Shown: piece by piece, positions 1 through 5,221 of the stretch
Position numbering within the stretch: position 1 is the stretch's first letter
Layout of the letters: every line of letters begins with the position of its first letter
Source of the DNA: Candidatus Nitrosopumilus sp.
Lineage (GTDB): Archaea; Thermoproteota; Nitrososphaeria; Nitrososphaerales; Nitrosopumilaceae
DNA: 9,419 bases
Assembly (NCBI GenBank): GCA_029861085.1
Contig: JAOUAE010000041.1
Span: forward strand, 1 to 9,419
Direction: 5' to 3'
Translations under genes and position numbers: made by a program
Notes under the pieces: generated by a model
Database searches by the model: none
Told to the model about the DNA's origin: nothing
The model's input: the letters and a program-made list of their open reading frames with translations, nothing else

Positions 1-166
1 GTGAGATTGACTTTATCAATCCAATATTGACCAGTCTCTGGTATCTTGCCTGTACTGTGGGAGTGCTAATGTTAAGTTCCCTGGAAATCTGTCTAAATGA
101 TTTTCTCCCATCTTGTTGCAGTGAAGTCACTATTGCTATGTCTGTATCATCTAGTTCATGAGGCAT
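1..166 (-). CDS. Lrp/AsnC-family transcriptional regulator, N-terminal part (cut by window edge)
   Basis: The reverse strand reads 55 residues from an ATG at 166-164 and runs off the left edge. The N-terminus (MPHELDDTDIAIV) and the following Q-Q-D-G-R-K-S-F-R-Q-I-S-R-E-L and S-T-P-T-V-Q-A-R-Y-Q-R-L match the helix-turn-helix of Lrp/AsnC regulators, where the second block is the DNA-recognition helix. The effector domain lies outside the window, so the ligand is unknown. The start is supported by a TATA-like GATAATAAATAC (complement of 188-199) about 27 bases upstream, which suggests a leaderless mRNA. It is divergent from the Kelch gene, and a palindrome at 206-217 sits between the two promoters. 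Some archaeal Lrp relatives carry a metal-binding TRASH domain; whether this one does cannot be seen. Confidence 0.85.
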   Translation of the reverse strand, partial: MPHELDDTDIAIVTSLQQDGRKSFRQISRELNISTPTVQARYQRLVNIGLIKSIS

Positions 167-187
167 AAAGTACCTTGTATCCCTTCT

Positions 188-199
188 GTATTTATTATC
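188..199 (-). promoter_or_regulatory. TATA-like box for the Lrp/AsnC gene
   Basis: On the reverse strand this reads GATAATAAATAC. Its centre lies about 27 bases before the ATG at 166, the spacing expected for an archaeal TATA box on a leaderless transcript. The call rests on position and base composition only. Confidence 0.45.
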
Positions 200-203
200 T
201 AGA

Positions 204-219
204 CTTTACAGTTGTAAGG
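204..219. promoter_or_regulatory. Palindromic operator candidate between divergent promoters
   Basis: CTTTACAGTTGTAAGG has the dyad TTACAg/tTGTAA at 206-217. It lies between the minus-strand TATA-like box (188-199) and the plus-strand TTTAATAT (228-235), with its centre about 18-20 bases from each. One bound protein could therefore control both the Lrp/AsnC gene and the Kelch-DUF192 pair. The same core recurs at 2010-2023 and, with one mismatch, at 7038-7051. Autoregulation by the adjacent Lrp protein is possible. The TACA-N2-TGTA core also resembles operators of the bacterial BlaI/CopY family, but no such regulator is visible here. Confidence 0.5.
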
Positions 220-269
220 TACTTTGGTTTAATATGGAGGAATTGGCGGTAGAATGAATCCAGATAAAA

Positions 270-1451
270 ATGACAAATTCCAAATCTCAAACAAGTGCAA
301 TACAAAATACCGAATTCATGTCAAAAAAAATCAGGAAGCATTACTCGTTTAAATTAAAAAAAACTCGATTTGTGATTGCAATGCTGACACTTTGCATCAT
401 ATTATTTTCATTACCTGAATCTTTTGCAGAAGAAGAAGAGGAGGAGGAACCATCTGAATCGTGGAAAACTTTGTCTGAACTGCCAGAACGTCGAACATCT
501 AGTGCCGCAGTGACTTTAGATGACAAGGTCTACGTAATTGGAGGACTCAACAACAAAGACGAGGATACAAACACGGTTTTTGTCTATGATACTAGCAGTG
601 ATGAATGGACAAATGTCTCTCCCATTCCATTGACATTGCACCACATGGATGCTGCATCATATGAAGGAAAAATCTATGTTGTTGGGGGTTATGCCGGTAA
701 CTGGATTGCATCTGAGGCTTTACTAATTTATGATTCAGATAATGATACATGGGAGTTTGGTGAGAATATGCCAACTCCAAGAGGTGCATTGTCTGCAGAA
801 TTTATTTCAGGCAAACTTTATGCTGTTGGCGGATTTGGCATTGATGGAACATATTCAACGGTTGAACAATATGATCCTGATGTGGATTCCTGGAAAACAA
901 TAGCCAACATGCCAACCGCAAGAGAACATCTTGCAACTTCTGTAGTTGATGGAAAACTGTATGCCATAGGCGGTTTTGCAAAGGGGATTGGAAATCTAGA
1001 TGTCAATGAAGTGTATGACTCACAAAATGATTCTTGGGAGACTCTGACACCGATGCCGACTGCAAGAAACGGCATGGCTTCTTCTGAACTCAATGGAGTG
1101 ATCTTTGTCTTTGGCGGAGAGAATACAGTCAAAACATTTAATGAAAATGAGGCATACATACCCCAAGAAGATATGTGGTATACGTTGCAGCCACTTCCTG
1201 TGCCAAGACAGGGATTGTTCTCATCTACAGTAGTGGATACAATCTATGTTATGGGTGGAGGATTTGTGCCAGGTGCAAGTTACAGTAACCTAAATCATGC
1301 ATATCAAAATAATGTAATTCCCGAGTTTGGAACAATTGCAATTTTGGTTTTGATAACATCTGTGCTTGCAGCAATTTTTGCCTCAAGGTATCTTGGAAAG
1401 AAACAAGCAATTCTGCAGGAAAACAATTTGGCACGAAGACAGGAACAATGA
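270..1451 (+). CDS. Exported six-repeat Kelch beta-propeller protein with PEFG-CTERM tail
   Basis: The reading frame opens at ATG 270 (393 residues). ATG 318 (residue 17) is an equally good start and gives a more normal signal peptide: basic MSKKIRKHYS, hydrophobic FVIAMLTLCIILF, then P-E-S-F-A. Neither start has a clear Shine-Dalgarno site. After cleavage comes a run of seven Glu (54-60). Six Kelch repeats follow. Each has a Y-V/A-I/V/M-G-G strand with Gly pairs at 91, 139, 187, 234, 282 and 329, a spacing of 47-48 residues, followed by a Y-D and D-x-W motif; these repeats fold as a beta-propeller. The C-terminus is V-I-P-E-F-G (349-354), a hydrophobic helix and basic R-Y-L-G-K-K, the PEFG-CTERM signal thought to be processed by a thaumarchaeosortase. 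The stop overlaps the DUF192 start (ATGA), so the two are probably one operon. The molecular role is unknown: Kelch domains bind proteins or, in some oxidases, hold copper, and no catalytic residues are evident. Confidence 0.9.
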   Translation: MTNSKSQTSAIQNTEFMSKKIRKHYSFKLKKTRFVIAMLTLCIILFSLPESFAEEEEEEEPSESWKTLSELPERRTSSAAVTLDDKVYVIGGLNNKDEDTNTVFVYDTSSDEWTNVSPIPLTLHHMDAASYEGKIYVVGGYAGNWIASEALLIYDSDNDTWEFGENMPTPRGALSAEFISGKLYAVGGFGIDGTYSTVEQYDPDVDSWKTIANMPTAREHLATSVVDGKLYAIGGFAKGIGNLDVNEVYDSQNDSWETLTPMPTARNGMASSELNGVIFVFGGENTVKTFNENEAYIPQEDMWYTLQPLPVPRQGLFSSTVVDTIYVMGGGFVPGASYSNLNHAYQNNVIPEFGTIAILVLITSVLAAIFASRYLGKKQAILQENNLARRQEQ

Positions 1452-1960
1452 GAAACAAATTTTTGATAATCATTCCAATTATCGTTGTTACCGCAATTGG
1501 AATTGTAGTGTATGGAGGAAATATCATTTCAGATGCTGCAGATTATGAAATTATTGGTGTGGGCGAGCAGCCATTTTATTCTAACACGATTAAACTAGAT
1601 GACACTCTAGTTAATGTACAAATTGCAAATACCGATGTGAAAAGAAATAGAGGCCTGATGTTTGAAGAGCCACTTCCCTATGATCAGGGAATGCTGTTTA
1701 TCTATGAAGAATCTGGGAATTACTCCTTTTGGATGCACAATGTGAAATTTGCACTGGATATTCTCTGGTTTGATGACAAAGGGAATGCAGTACATATCAA
1801 ACAGAATATTCCTCCATGTACTACCGAACCAGAACATTGTACAGTGTATGATCCTGGAACAGAGGCACTGTATGTTTTTGAGGCAACTGCAGGATTTGTA
1901 GAGATGTTTGGAATTACTGATGATTCGAGCTTTTCTTGGATTGTAGACAAAACATCTTAG
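1448..1960 (+). CDS. Membrane-anchored DUF192 family protein
   Basis: This 170-residue protein has an N-terminal hydrophobic anchor or signal (FLIIIPIIVVTAIGIVV, residues 5-21) and then a complete DUF192 domain. The domain's landmarks are all present: V-Q-I-A (57-60), R-G-L-M (68-71), G-M-L-F (81-84), S-F-W-M-H-N (93-98), L-D-I (103-105), P-P-C with a second Cys (C124, C131), and A-G-F (148-150). DUF192 proteins are small beta-barrel proteins, usually exported, with no settled biochemical function. ATG 1448 overlaps the Kelch stop by four bases, implying translational coupling and a shared place of action outside the membrane. No terminator is obvious after the gene. The family is clear; the function is not. 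Confidence 0.9.
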   Translation: MRNKFLIIIPIIVVTAIGIVVYGGNIISDAADYEIIGVGEQPFYSNTIKLDDTLVNVQIANTDVKRNRGLMFEEPLPYDQGMLFIYEESGNYSFWMHNVKFALDILWFDDKGNAVHIKQNIPPCTTEPEHCTVYDPGTEALYVFEATAGFVEMFGITDDSSFSWIVDKTS

Positions 1961-2009
1961 AAAAATAATTTGTTTTGAAAAATTAACTTTAATAAAATAA
2001 ATCCGTTAT

Positions 2010-2023
2010 TTTACAATTGTAAA
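2010..2023. promoter_or_regulatory. Perfect 14-base palindrome, operator candidate
   Basis: TTTACAATTGTAAA is a perfect dyad centred between 2016 and 2017. Pairing continues outward to 2006-2027 with one mismatch (2009/2024), making a 22-base near-palindrome. It lies in the 312-base gap upstream of the Met-rich cupredoxin gene, with TATA-like sequences at 2026-2034 and 2050-2058 just downstream. It matches the core of the sites at 206-217 and 7038-7051. Confidence 0.5.
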
Positions 2024-2049
2024 GTAATAATATTTCAAGCAAAATTATC

Positions 2050-2058
2050 TATATAAAT
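2050..2058 (+). promoter_or_regulatory. TATA box upstream of structured leader
   Basis: TATATAAAT is a good archaeal TATA box and predicts transcription from about 2080. That is exactly where the first hairpin begins (2080-2109), so the transcript would be a structured leader of about 190 bases or a separate small RNA. Confidence 0.45.
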
Positions 2059-2079
2059 TATTATTTACGTTAGACTACA

Positions 2080-2194
2080 AAAATCTGTAAAAACATTATT
2101 TCAGATTTTGTGATGTTTGAATTATTGGCTTATCCATTATTACAAAAATATGAATTGGTTTTATTGTAGTAGAGGGATAATTCTCCCTACTACA
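2080..2194 (+). ncRNA. Putative structured leader or small RNA with two hairpins
   Basis: There are two inverted repeats. The first is AAAATCTG (2080-2087) with CAGATTTT (2102-2109) and a 14-base loop. The second, at 2165-2194, pairs TGTAGT with ACTACA and then AGGGA with TCCCT across a six-base loop, 11 pairs in all with a two-base AG bulge on one side. The segment lies downstream of a strong TATA box and upstream of a second TATA-like sequence near the coding start. No known riboswitch class was recognised. The remaining bases of this gap (1961-2005 and 2195-2240) show nothing distinct. Confidence 0.3.
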
Positions 2195-2241
2195 GAATGA
2201 AGACTGTGCAATAAGCACATGATTCAATTATGAACATCAAG

Positions 2242-2250
2242 TTTTTTATC
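2242..2250 (+). promoter_or_regulatory. TATA-like box for the Met-rich cupredoxin gene
   Basis: TTTTTTATC is centred about 27 bases before ATG 2273, consistent with a leaderless mRNA. There is no Shine-Dalgarno sequence before the ATG, which agrees with this reading. Confidence 0.4.
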
Positions 2251-2272
2251 TTTGCCTAAGAATTGTTAGTTA

Positions 2273-3211
2273 ATGAAAATGCGTACAAAGACCGTATTTC
2301 CACTATTAGCAGTTTTTGTAACTGCAATCATGCTGAGTATTCCATCAGCATTTGCAGAAGACATTACGATTACCACAGCTGCAGGCAATCTAAGCACTCC
2401 AGGGTGCGAGGAAACCACAGAAGGCTGTTACACCCCAGATGATGTGACAGTTGATGTTGGCAGCGTCATTACAATGACAAATACTGATAGTGCTGGAATA
2501 CACACGTTTACGGCAGGAACGGTAGACGGCTTTACCCCAACTCCGACTGGTGAATTTGATTCAGGCATCCTAAATGCTGATGATTCCTTCACATACACCG
2601 CGGATACAACAGGTGAGATTCCTTACTATTGCATGCTCCATACTTGGATGCAGGGAGTAATTACAGTGCAAGAAGCAGGGGCAAGTTCCATGATGGATGA
2701 CAAGATGAAAGACGGTTCCATGATGGATGACAAGATGAAAGACGGTTCCATGATGGATGACAAGACAATGTCAATGAAAATGGACCTCGATCAGATAATG
2801 GCAGAAATCAAAACCGGTGACGGCATGATGAATGAACCCATGACCATTGATTTGACGATGACTGATCTGGGTGGAAATGGTATCGAGCACATCACATACA
2901 ACATCAAAGCAACACAGGGCTCTGAAGTAATCCTAGATGAGGAAGGTCATATGCACAAGGGAACCATGATGAACAGTCATGTTACTGCAGCATTACCCAT
3001 GGATGCATCAGACTCCATGCCAGTCGTTCTAACTGTCGAGTCGGTAGGATTTGGTCATGATGAATTGTATGTTGATGTTCCAGGAAAAATTGCCACAAAG
3101 CAGGTGGTTCCAGAATTTGGAACGATTGCAGCCATGATATTGGCAGTTGCAATAATATCTGTAATTGCTGTTTCTACAAGGTCCAGACTTAGCATCATGC
3201 CAAGAATCTAG
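2273..3211 (+). CDS. Exported type 1 copper (plastocyanin-like) protein with Met-rich repeat and PEFG-CTERM tail
   Basis: This is a 312-residue protein. The signal peptide (about 1-28) ends in S-A-F-A. A plastocyanin-like cupredoxin domain (about 30-134) follows, with a complete type 1 copper set: H77 (G-I-H-T-F-T), C120, H123 and M126 in C-M-L-H-T-W-M; C45 and C52 may form a disulfide. Residues 139-164 are tandem copies of S-M-M-D-D-K-M-K-D-G, giving a Met/Asp/Lys linker able to bind copper. A second beta-rich region with no recognised family (about 170-275) leads to V-V-P-E-F-G (278-283), a hydrophobic helix and a basic end (PEFG-CTERM). Ammonia-oxidising archaea use many such blue copper proteins as electron carriers in place of c-type cytochromes; the partner of this one is unknown. 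Copper storage or delivery through the repeat is inference. Confidence 0.93.
   Translation: MKMRTKTVFPLLAVFVTAIMLSIPSAFAEDITITTAAGNLSTPGCEETTEGCYTPDDVTVDVGSVITMTNTDSAGIHTFTAGTVDGFTPTPTGEFDSGILNADDSFTYTADTTGEIPYYCMLHTWMQGVITVQEAGASSMMDDKMKDGSMMDDKMKDGSMMDDKTMSMKMDLDQIMAEIKTGDGMMNEPMTIDLTMTDLGGNGIEHITYNIKATQGSEVILDEEGHMHKGTMMNSHVTAALPMDASDSMPVVLTVESVGFGHDELYVDVPGKIATKQVVPEFGTIAAMILAVAIISVIAVSTRSRLSIMPRI
2685..2764 (+). repeat. In-frame 30-base tandem repeat (2.7 copies)
   Basis: Units start at 2685, 2715 and 2745. The first two are identical in all 30 bases and the third matches over its first 20. Each encodes one ten-residue Met-rich unit of the cupredoxin. Identity at synonymous positions points to recent slippage or duplication, so copy number probably varies between strains. 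Confidence 0.95.
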
Positions 3212-3445
3212 ACAAATCATTTCTTTTTTTATTTTAAAGTTCCACGTGGGTGTATACTTTCTATTTCTGAATTAGGAATTAGCACAAAGATTCTTGAAGC
3301 AAGAACAGGAAATGAAACAACCCAGTTTATTACAGACAATACTGAAATGTTTACGTTTGCTTGTGGGTCACCACAAATTGCAACGGCAGGACAATGTGAT
3401 CCTGATCATTCTATGATGACTAGAACATTAATTATTCTGACATAG
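3212..3445 (+). pseudogene. Start-less ORF resembling the C-terminus of a COX2/CuA-like cupredoxin
   Basis: An open frame of 77 codons begins directly after the TAG of the Met-rich cupredoxin, in the same frame, and ends at TAG 3443-3445. It has no plausible early start codon, and a T-tract (3224-3230) separates it from the previous gene. The segment S-E-L-G-I-S-T-K (19-26), then A-R-T-G-N-E-T-T-Q-F (30-39), F-T-F-A-C (47-51) and C-D-P-D-H-S-M-M (62-69) follows the order seen in COX2-like cupredoxins: L-G-I, a G-R-N-x-T turn, a strand ending in Cys, then C-x3-H-x2-M and a last beta strand (T-L-I-I-L). The N-terminal half with the first His ligand is missing and the Cys spacing is not that of CuA. 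It is best read as a truncated gene remnant. The rest of the gap (3446-3511) holds the promoter of the next gene. Confidence 0.45.
3221..3230 (+). terminator. Poly-T archaeal terminator after the Met-rich cupredoxin gene
   Basis: TTCTTTTTTT ends in seven T about ten bases after the stop codon, followed by more AT-rich sequence. There is no stem before it. A T-run of this length is the usual archaeal termination signal. Confidence 0.45.
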
Positions 3446-3478
3446 TTTTTCTCATTTTATCTTCCACGAGTAAAAGAA

Positions 3479-3488
3479 TTTTTTATAT
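3479..3488 (+). promoter_or_regulatory. TATA box for the winged-helix regulator
   Basis: TTTTTTATAT is centred about 28 bases before GTG 3512. This supports a leaderless mRNA beginning at that GTG. Confidence 0.5.
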
Positions 3489-3511
3489 CCAATACCAATT
3501 GTGAGCAAATA

Positions 3512-3904
3512 GTGTTTGCAACAACTATTGTTTTTCCAGTTTTCTCATTTTCAGAAATAATTCCAAGAAATCTATTTTCTTTTTTAGGAACAGACAGTGA
3601 ACAGTCAAGACAAAATCATAGGTTCAAAATGATACTTTGGTTCATTATTGCAGGCACAAAAGGAGGTATTAACAGAGCTAAAATTCTCAATTTAATCAAG
3701 GATACTCCTATGAATGCAAACAAAATTGCAACCGTATTGAATTTAGATTACAAAACAGTAATTCATCATGTAAAAATCCTTTCAAAAAATGAACTGGTTA
3801 CAAAAGCTGAAAAAGACTATGCTGCAGAATATCAATTAACACAAATCATGAAAGAAAATCAAAATGTACTAGAGGAGATTATGCAAAAAATTGGAACAAA
3901 CTAA
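3512..3904 (+). CDS. Winged helix-turn-helix (ArsR-like) transcriptional regulator
   Basis: This 130-residue protein starts at GTG 3512, chosen because a TATA box lies about 28 bases upstream. Residues 53-108 form a winged helix: N-R-A-K-I-L-N-L-I-K, then M-N-A-N-K-I-A-T-V-L-N-L-D-Y (67-80) as helix-turn, then recognition helix K-T-V-I-H-H-V-K-I-L (81-90) and a wing ending in Y-Q-L-T. This matches archaeal ArsR-like DNA-binding proteins. The first 50 residues contain two hydrophobic stretches (1-14 and 39-47) and no recognised domain; they could be a membrane-associated extension or over-extended annotation. The next in-frame Met is at 40. The gene sits 27 bases before a small membrane protein with its own Shine-Dalgarno site, so the two probably form an operon. 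The signal it senses is not visible. Confidence 0.8.
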   Translation: MFATTIVFPVFSFSEIIPRNLFSFLGTDSEQSRQNHRFKMILWFIIAGTKGGINRAKILNLIKDTPMNANKIATVLNLDYKTVIHHVKILSKNELVTKAEKDYAAEYQLTQIMKENQNVLEEIMQKIGTN

Positions 3905-3931
3905 ATTAACAAATCACGGGAGATGTGTATC

Positions 3932-4234
3932 ATGGTAGACTTTATGCTGGCTGCAGTAGTGTCTGCATTTCTTAACATTGGATTGTTGCTAGTCATAATT
4001 GGAACTTATCTTCAAAACATGAGGGTAATTAGATCATACTATACTTCCGGATTGGTTCTAGTTGCAGCTCTGCTAATGCTTCAAAATGTTGTGATTGTAT
4101 TATTTTGGTCTACACTTTACATGGATGATAAGGCCTTGATGATGTCAGCTGACATGGTTGCACATTACCTGTTTACAATCAATGTGATTCAGAGTATTGG
4201 ACTCTCAATTCTTGTCTGGATTACAAGAAGATAG
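3932..4234 (+). CDS. Small three-helix membrane protein paired with the winged-helix regulator
   Basis: ATG 3932 is preferred over ATG 3923 because GGGAG (3918-3922) lies nine bases before it but directly abuts the earlier codon. The product is 100 residues with three hydrophobic helices (about 5-26, 37-60 and 76-97) and short charged loops (Q-N-M-R-V-I-R-S, M-D-D-K, I-T-R-R). No catalytic motif is seen. Haloarchaea have many pairs of an ArsR-like regulator with a roughly 90-residue three-helix protein (the DUF7521 type). This protein matches that arrangement, but I can claim only similarity of architecture. It may act as a membrane sensor or anchor for the regulator, which is inference. Confidence 0.75.
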   Translation: MVDFMLAAVVSAFLNIGLLLVIIGTYLQNMRVIRSYYTSGLVLVAALLMLQNVVIVLFWSTLYMDDKALMMSADMVAHYLFTINVIQSIGLSILVWITRR

Positions 4235-4299
4235 CTCCGAAAAGATTGGGGTGAAAAGTGGACAAATGCTTAAGGTGATTTTTTCAAATTATTTGTTTA

Positions 4300-5034
4300 A
4301 TGAAATCAAAAAAGACAAGTGTTCTTGCCATGACTGCAATAATTGCAATGCTAGCTGTTGTAAGTGTGGCAGGAATACCAGAGTCCAGTGCAGCAAAGAC
4401 AAAGATGTACGAGATTACCATCACGAATCTCACACCTGGACAACCAATCACCCCTCCTCTCTTGGTTACTCATGCTAAAGATGCAGGATTTTTCACAGTA
4501 GGGGAGATGGCAAATAATGGAATTCAGCAACTAGCTGAAAATGGAAATCCAGAACCCTTAGTTGAGATGTTACAAGGTAAATCAGGTATAGTGGACATAG
4601 TTCAAGGAACTGTCCCTCTAATTCCGGCAAATGATCCTGGAAATACGGGTTTAAATCATTCAGAGACCTTTGTAGTGTCCTCTGAAGGTAACATTAGATA
4701 TCTCTCCTTTGCAAGCATGTTGGTTTGTACAAATGATGGTTTTGCGGGAATTGATTCAGTCAGGCTACCAATAAAACAATTGACAGTCTATGCAGAAGCA
4801 TATGATGCAAGAACTGAAATGAATACTGAAGACTTTGCAGACATGGTTCCTCCTTGCCAAGGCGCAATTGGAGTGACTTCAGATGATGAAGGAACAGGTG
4901 CAAGTAATCCAGCAATTGCAGAAGATGGAGTGGTTATTCCTCATCCAGGAATTATGGGTGGAGAAGATCTACTAGAAAATGTTCATGCATGGGGTAACCC
5001 AGTTGTCAAAATTGACATTGTACGAATGAAATAA
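4300..5034 (+). CDS. Exported Spondin_N domain protein
   Basis: This is a 244-residue protein with a signal peptide (1-31: K-S-K-K, hydrophobic core, E-S-S-A-A). Nearly all of the mature part is a Spondin_N domain: Y-E-I-T-I-T-N-L-T-P-G-Q-P (37-49), T-P-P-L (51-54), F-x-V-G-E (65-69), the P-L-V-E-M-L and G-I-V-D loops, F-V-V (124-126), L-S-F-A-S-M-L-V-C-T-N-D-G-F (135-148), and A-Y-D-A-R-T-E (167-173), which corresponds to the usual Y-D-x-G-T-E. C143 and C186 may pair. Spondin_N is known from animal F-spondin and is widespread in exported bacterial and archaeal proteins of unknown role. There is no PEFG tail or membrane anchor, so it is predicted to be released or held by partners. It starts 66 bases after the membrane protein gene, with no Shine-Dalgarno site close to the ATG. 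Confidence 0.88.
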   Translation: MKSKKTSVLAMTAIIAMLAVVSVAGIPESSAAKTKMYEITITNLTPGQPITPPLLVTHAKDAGFFTVGEMANNGIQQLAENGNPEPLVEMLQGKSGIVDIVQGTVPLIPANDPGNTGLNHSETFVVSSEGNIRYLSFASMLVCTNDGFAGIDSVRLPIKQLTVYAEAYDARTEMNTEDFADMVPPCQGAIGVTSDDEGTGASNPAIAEDGVVIPHPGIMGGEDLLENVHAWGNPVVKIDIVRMK

Positions 5035-5036
5035 TT

Positions 5037-5070
5037 TCCAACTTTGGTTGGATTTTTTTTCTTTTTTTAT
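5037..5070 (+). terminator. Hairpin plus T-tract terminator after the Spondin_N gene
   Basis: TCCAAC (5037-5042), a four-base loop and GTTGGA (5047-5052) form a perfect six-pair stem. It is followed at once by eight T (5053-5060), a C and seven more T. It looks like a bacterial intrinsic terminator. In archaea the T-tract alone is normally enough. Confidence 0.7.
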
Positions 5071-5190
5071 AATAAAATTTGAATTGCTAATCTTGGATTT
5101 TTGAAAAATAAAAAATCTGATTTCATTATTACAATACATATAATCACTTCATTTTTCTGGAATTCTATATCATGATCAATAGATGTAGTC

Positions 5191-5200
5191 TTAAATTAAA
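5191..5200 (+). promoter_or_regulatory. TATA-like box for the cupredoxin-propeller gene
   Basis: TTAAATTAAA is centred about 26 bases before ATG 5222, fitting a leaderless transcript. An earlier ATG at 5218 is in another frame and is ignored. Confidence 0.4.
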
Positions 5201-5221
5201 CATAGTAAATACGGATTATGT

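Noticed and set aside
254..352. 32-codon ORF from ATG 254, downstream of GGAGG (236-240), overlapping the Kelch start in another frame
   Set aside because: It has no protein-like pattern. Losing one A from the A5 run at 266-270 would join it to the Kelch frame, but the added residues bring no feature, so I keep the simple Kelch start with 318 as alternative.
1961..2272. tRNA or other standard RNA gene in the long intergenic gap
   Set aside because: No cloverleaf, no TTC-x-A-x-T-C-like T-loop and no CCA-compatible acceptor stem were found; only the two simple hairpins are present.
2685..2764. CRISPR-like array
   Set aside because: The repeats are directly adjacent, in frame and coding, with no spacers.
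4197..4478. 93-codon plus-strand ORF with many Cys overlapping the Spondin_N start
   Set aside because: It is an out-of-frame reading of the Spondin_N signal-peptide region and the end of the membrane protein gene; the Spondin_N frame is clearly the coding one.
5121..5140. TTACAATACATATAA as a possible further operator copy upstream of the cupredoxin-propeller gene
   Set aside because: Only one half-site matches and there is no dyad; such matches are expected in AT-rich sequence.
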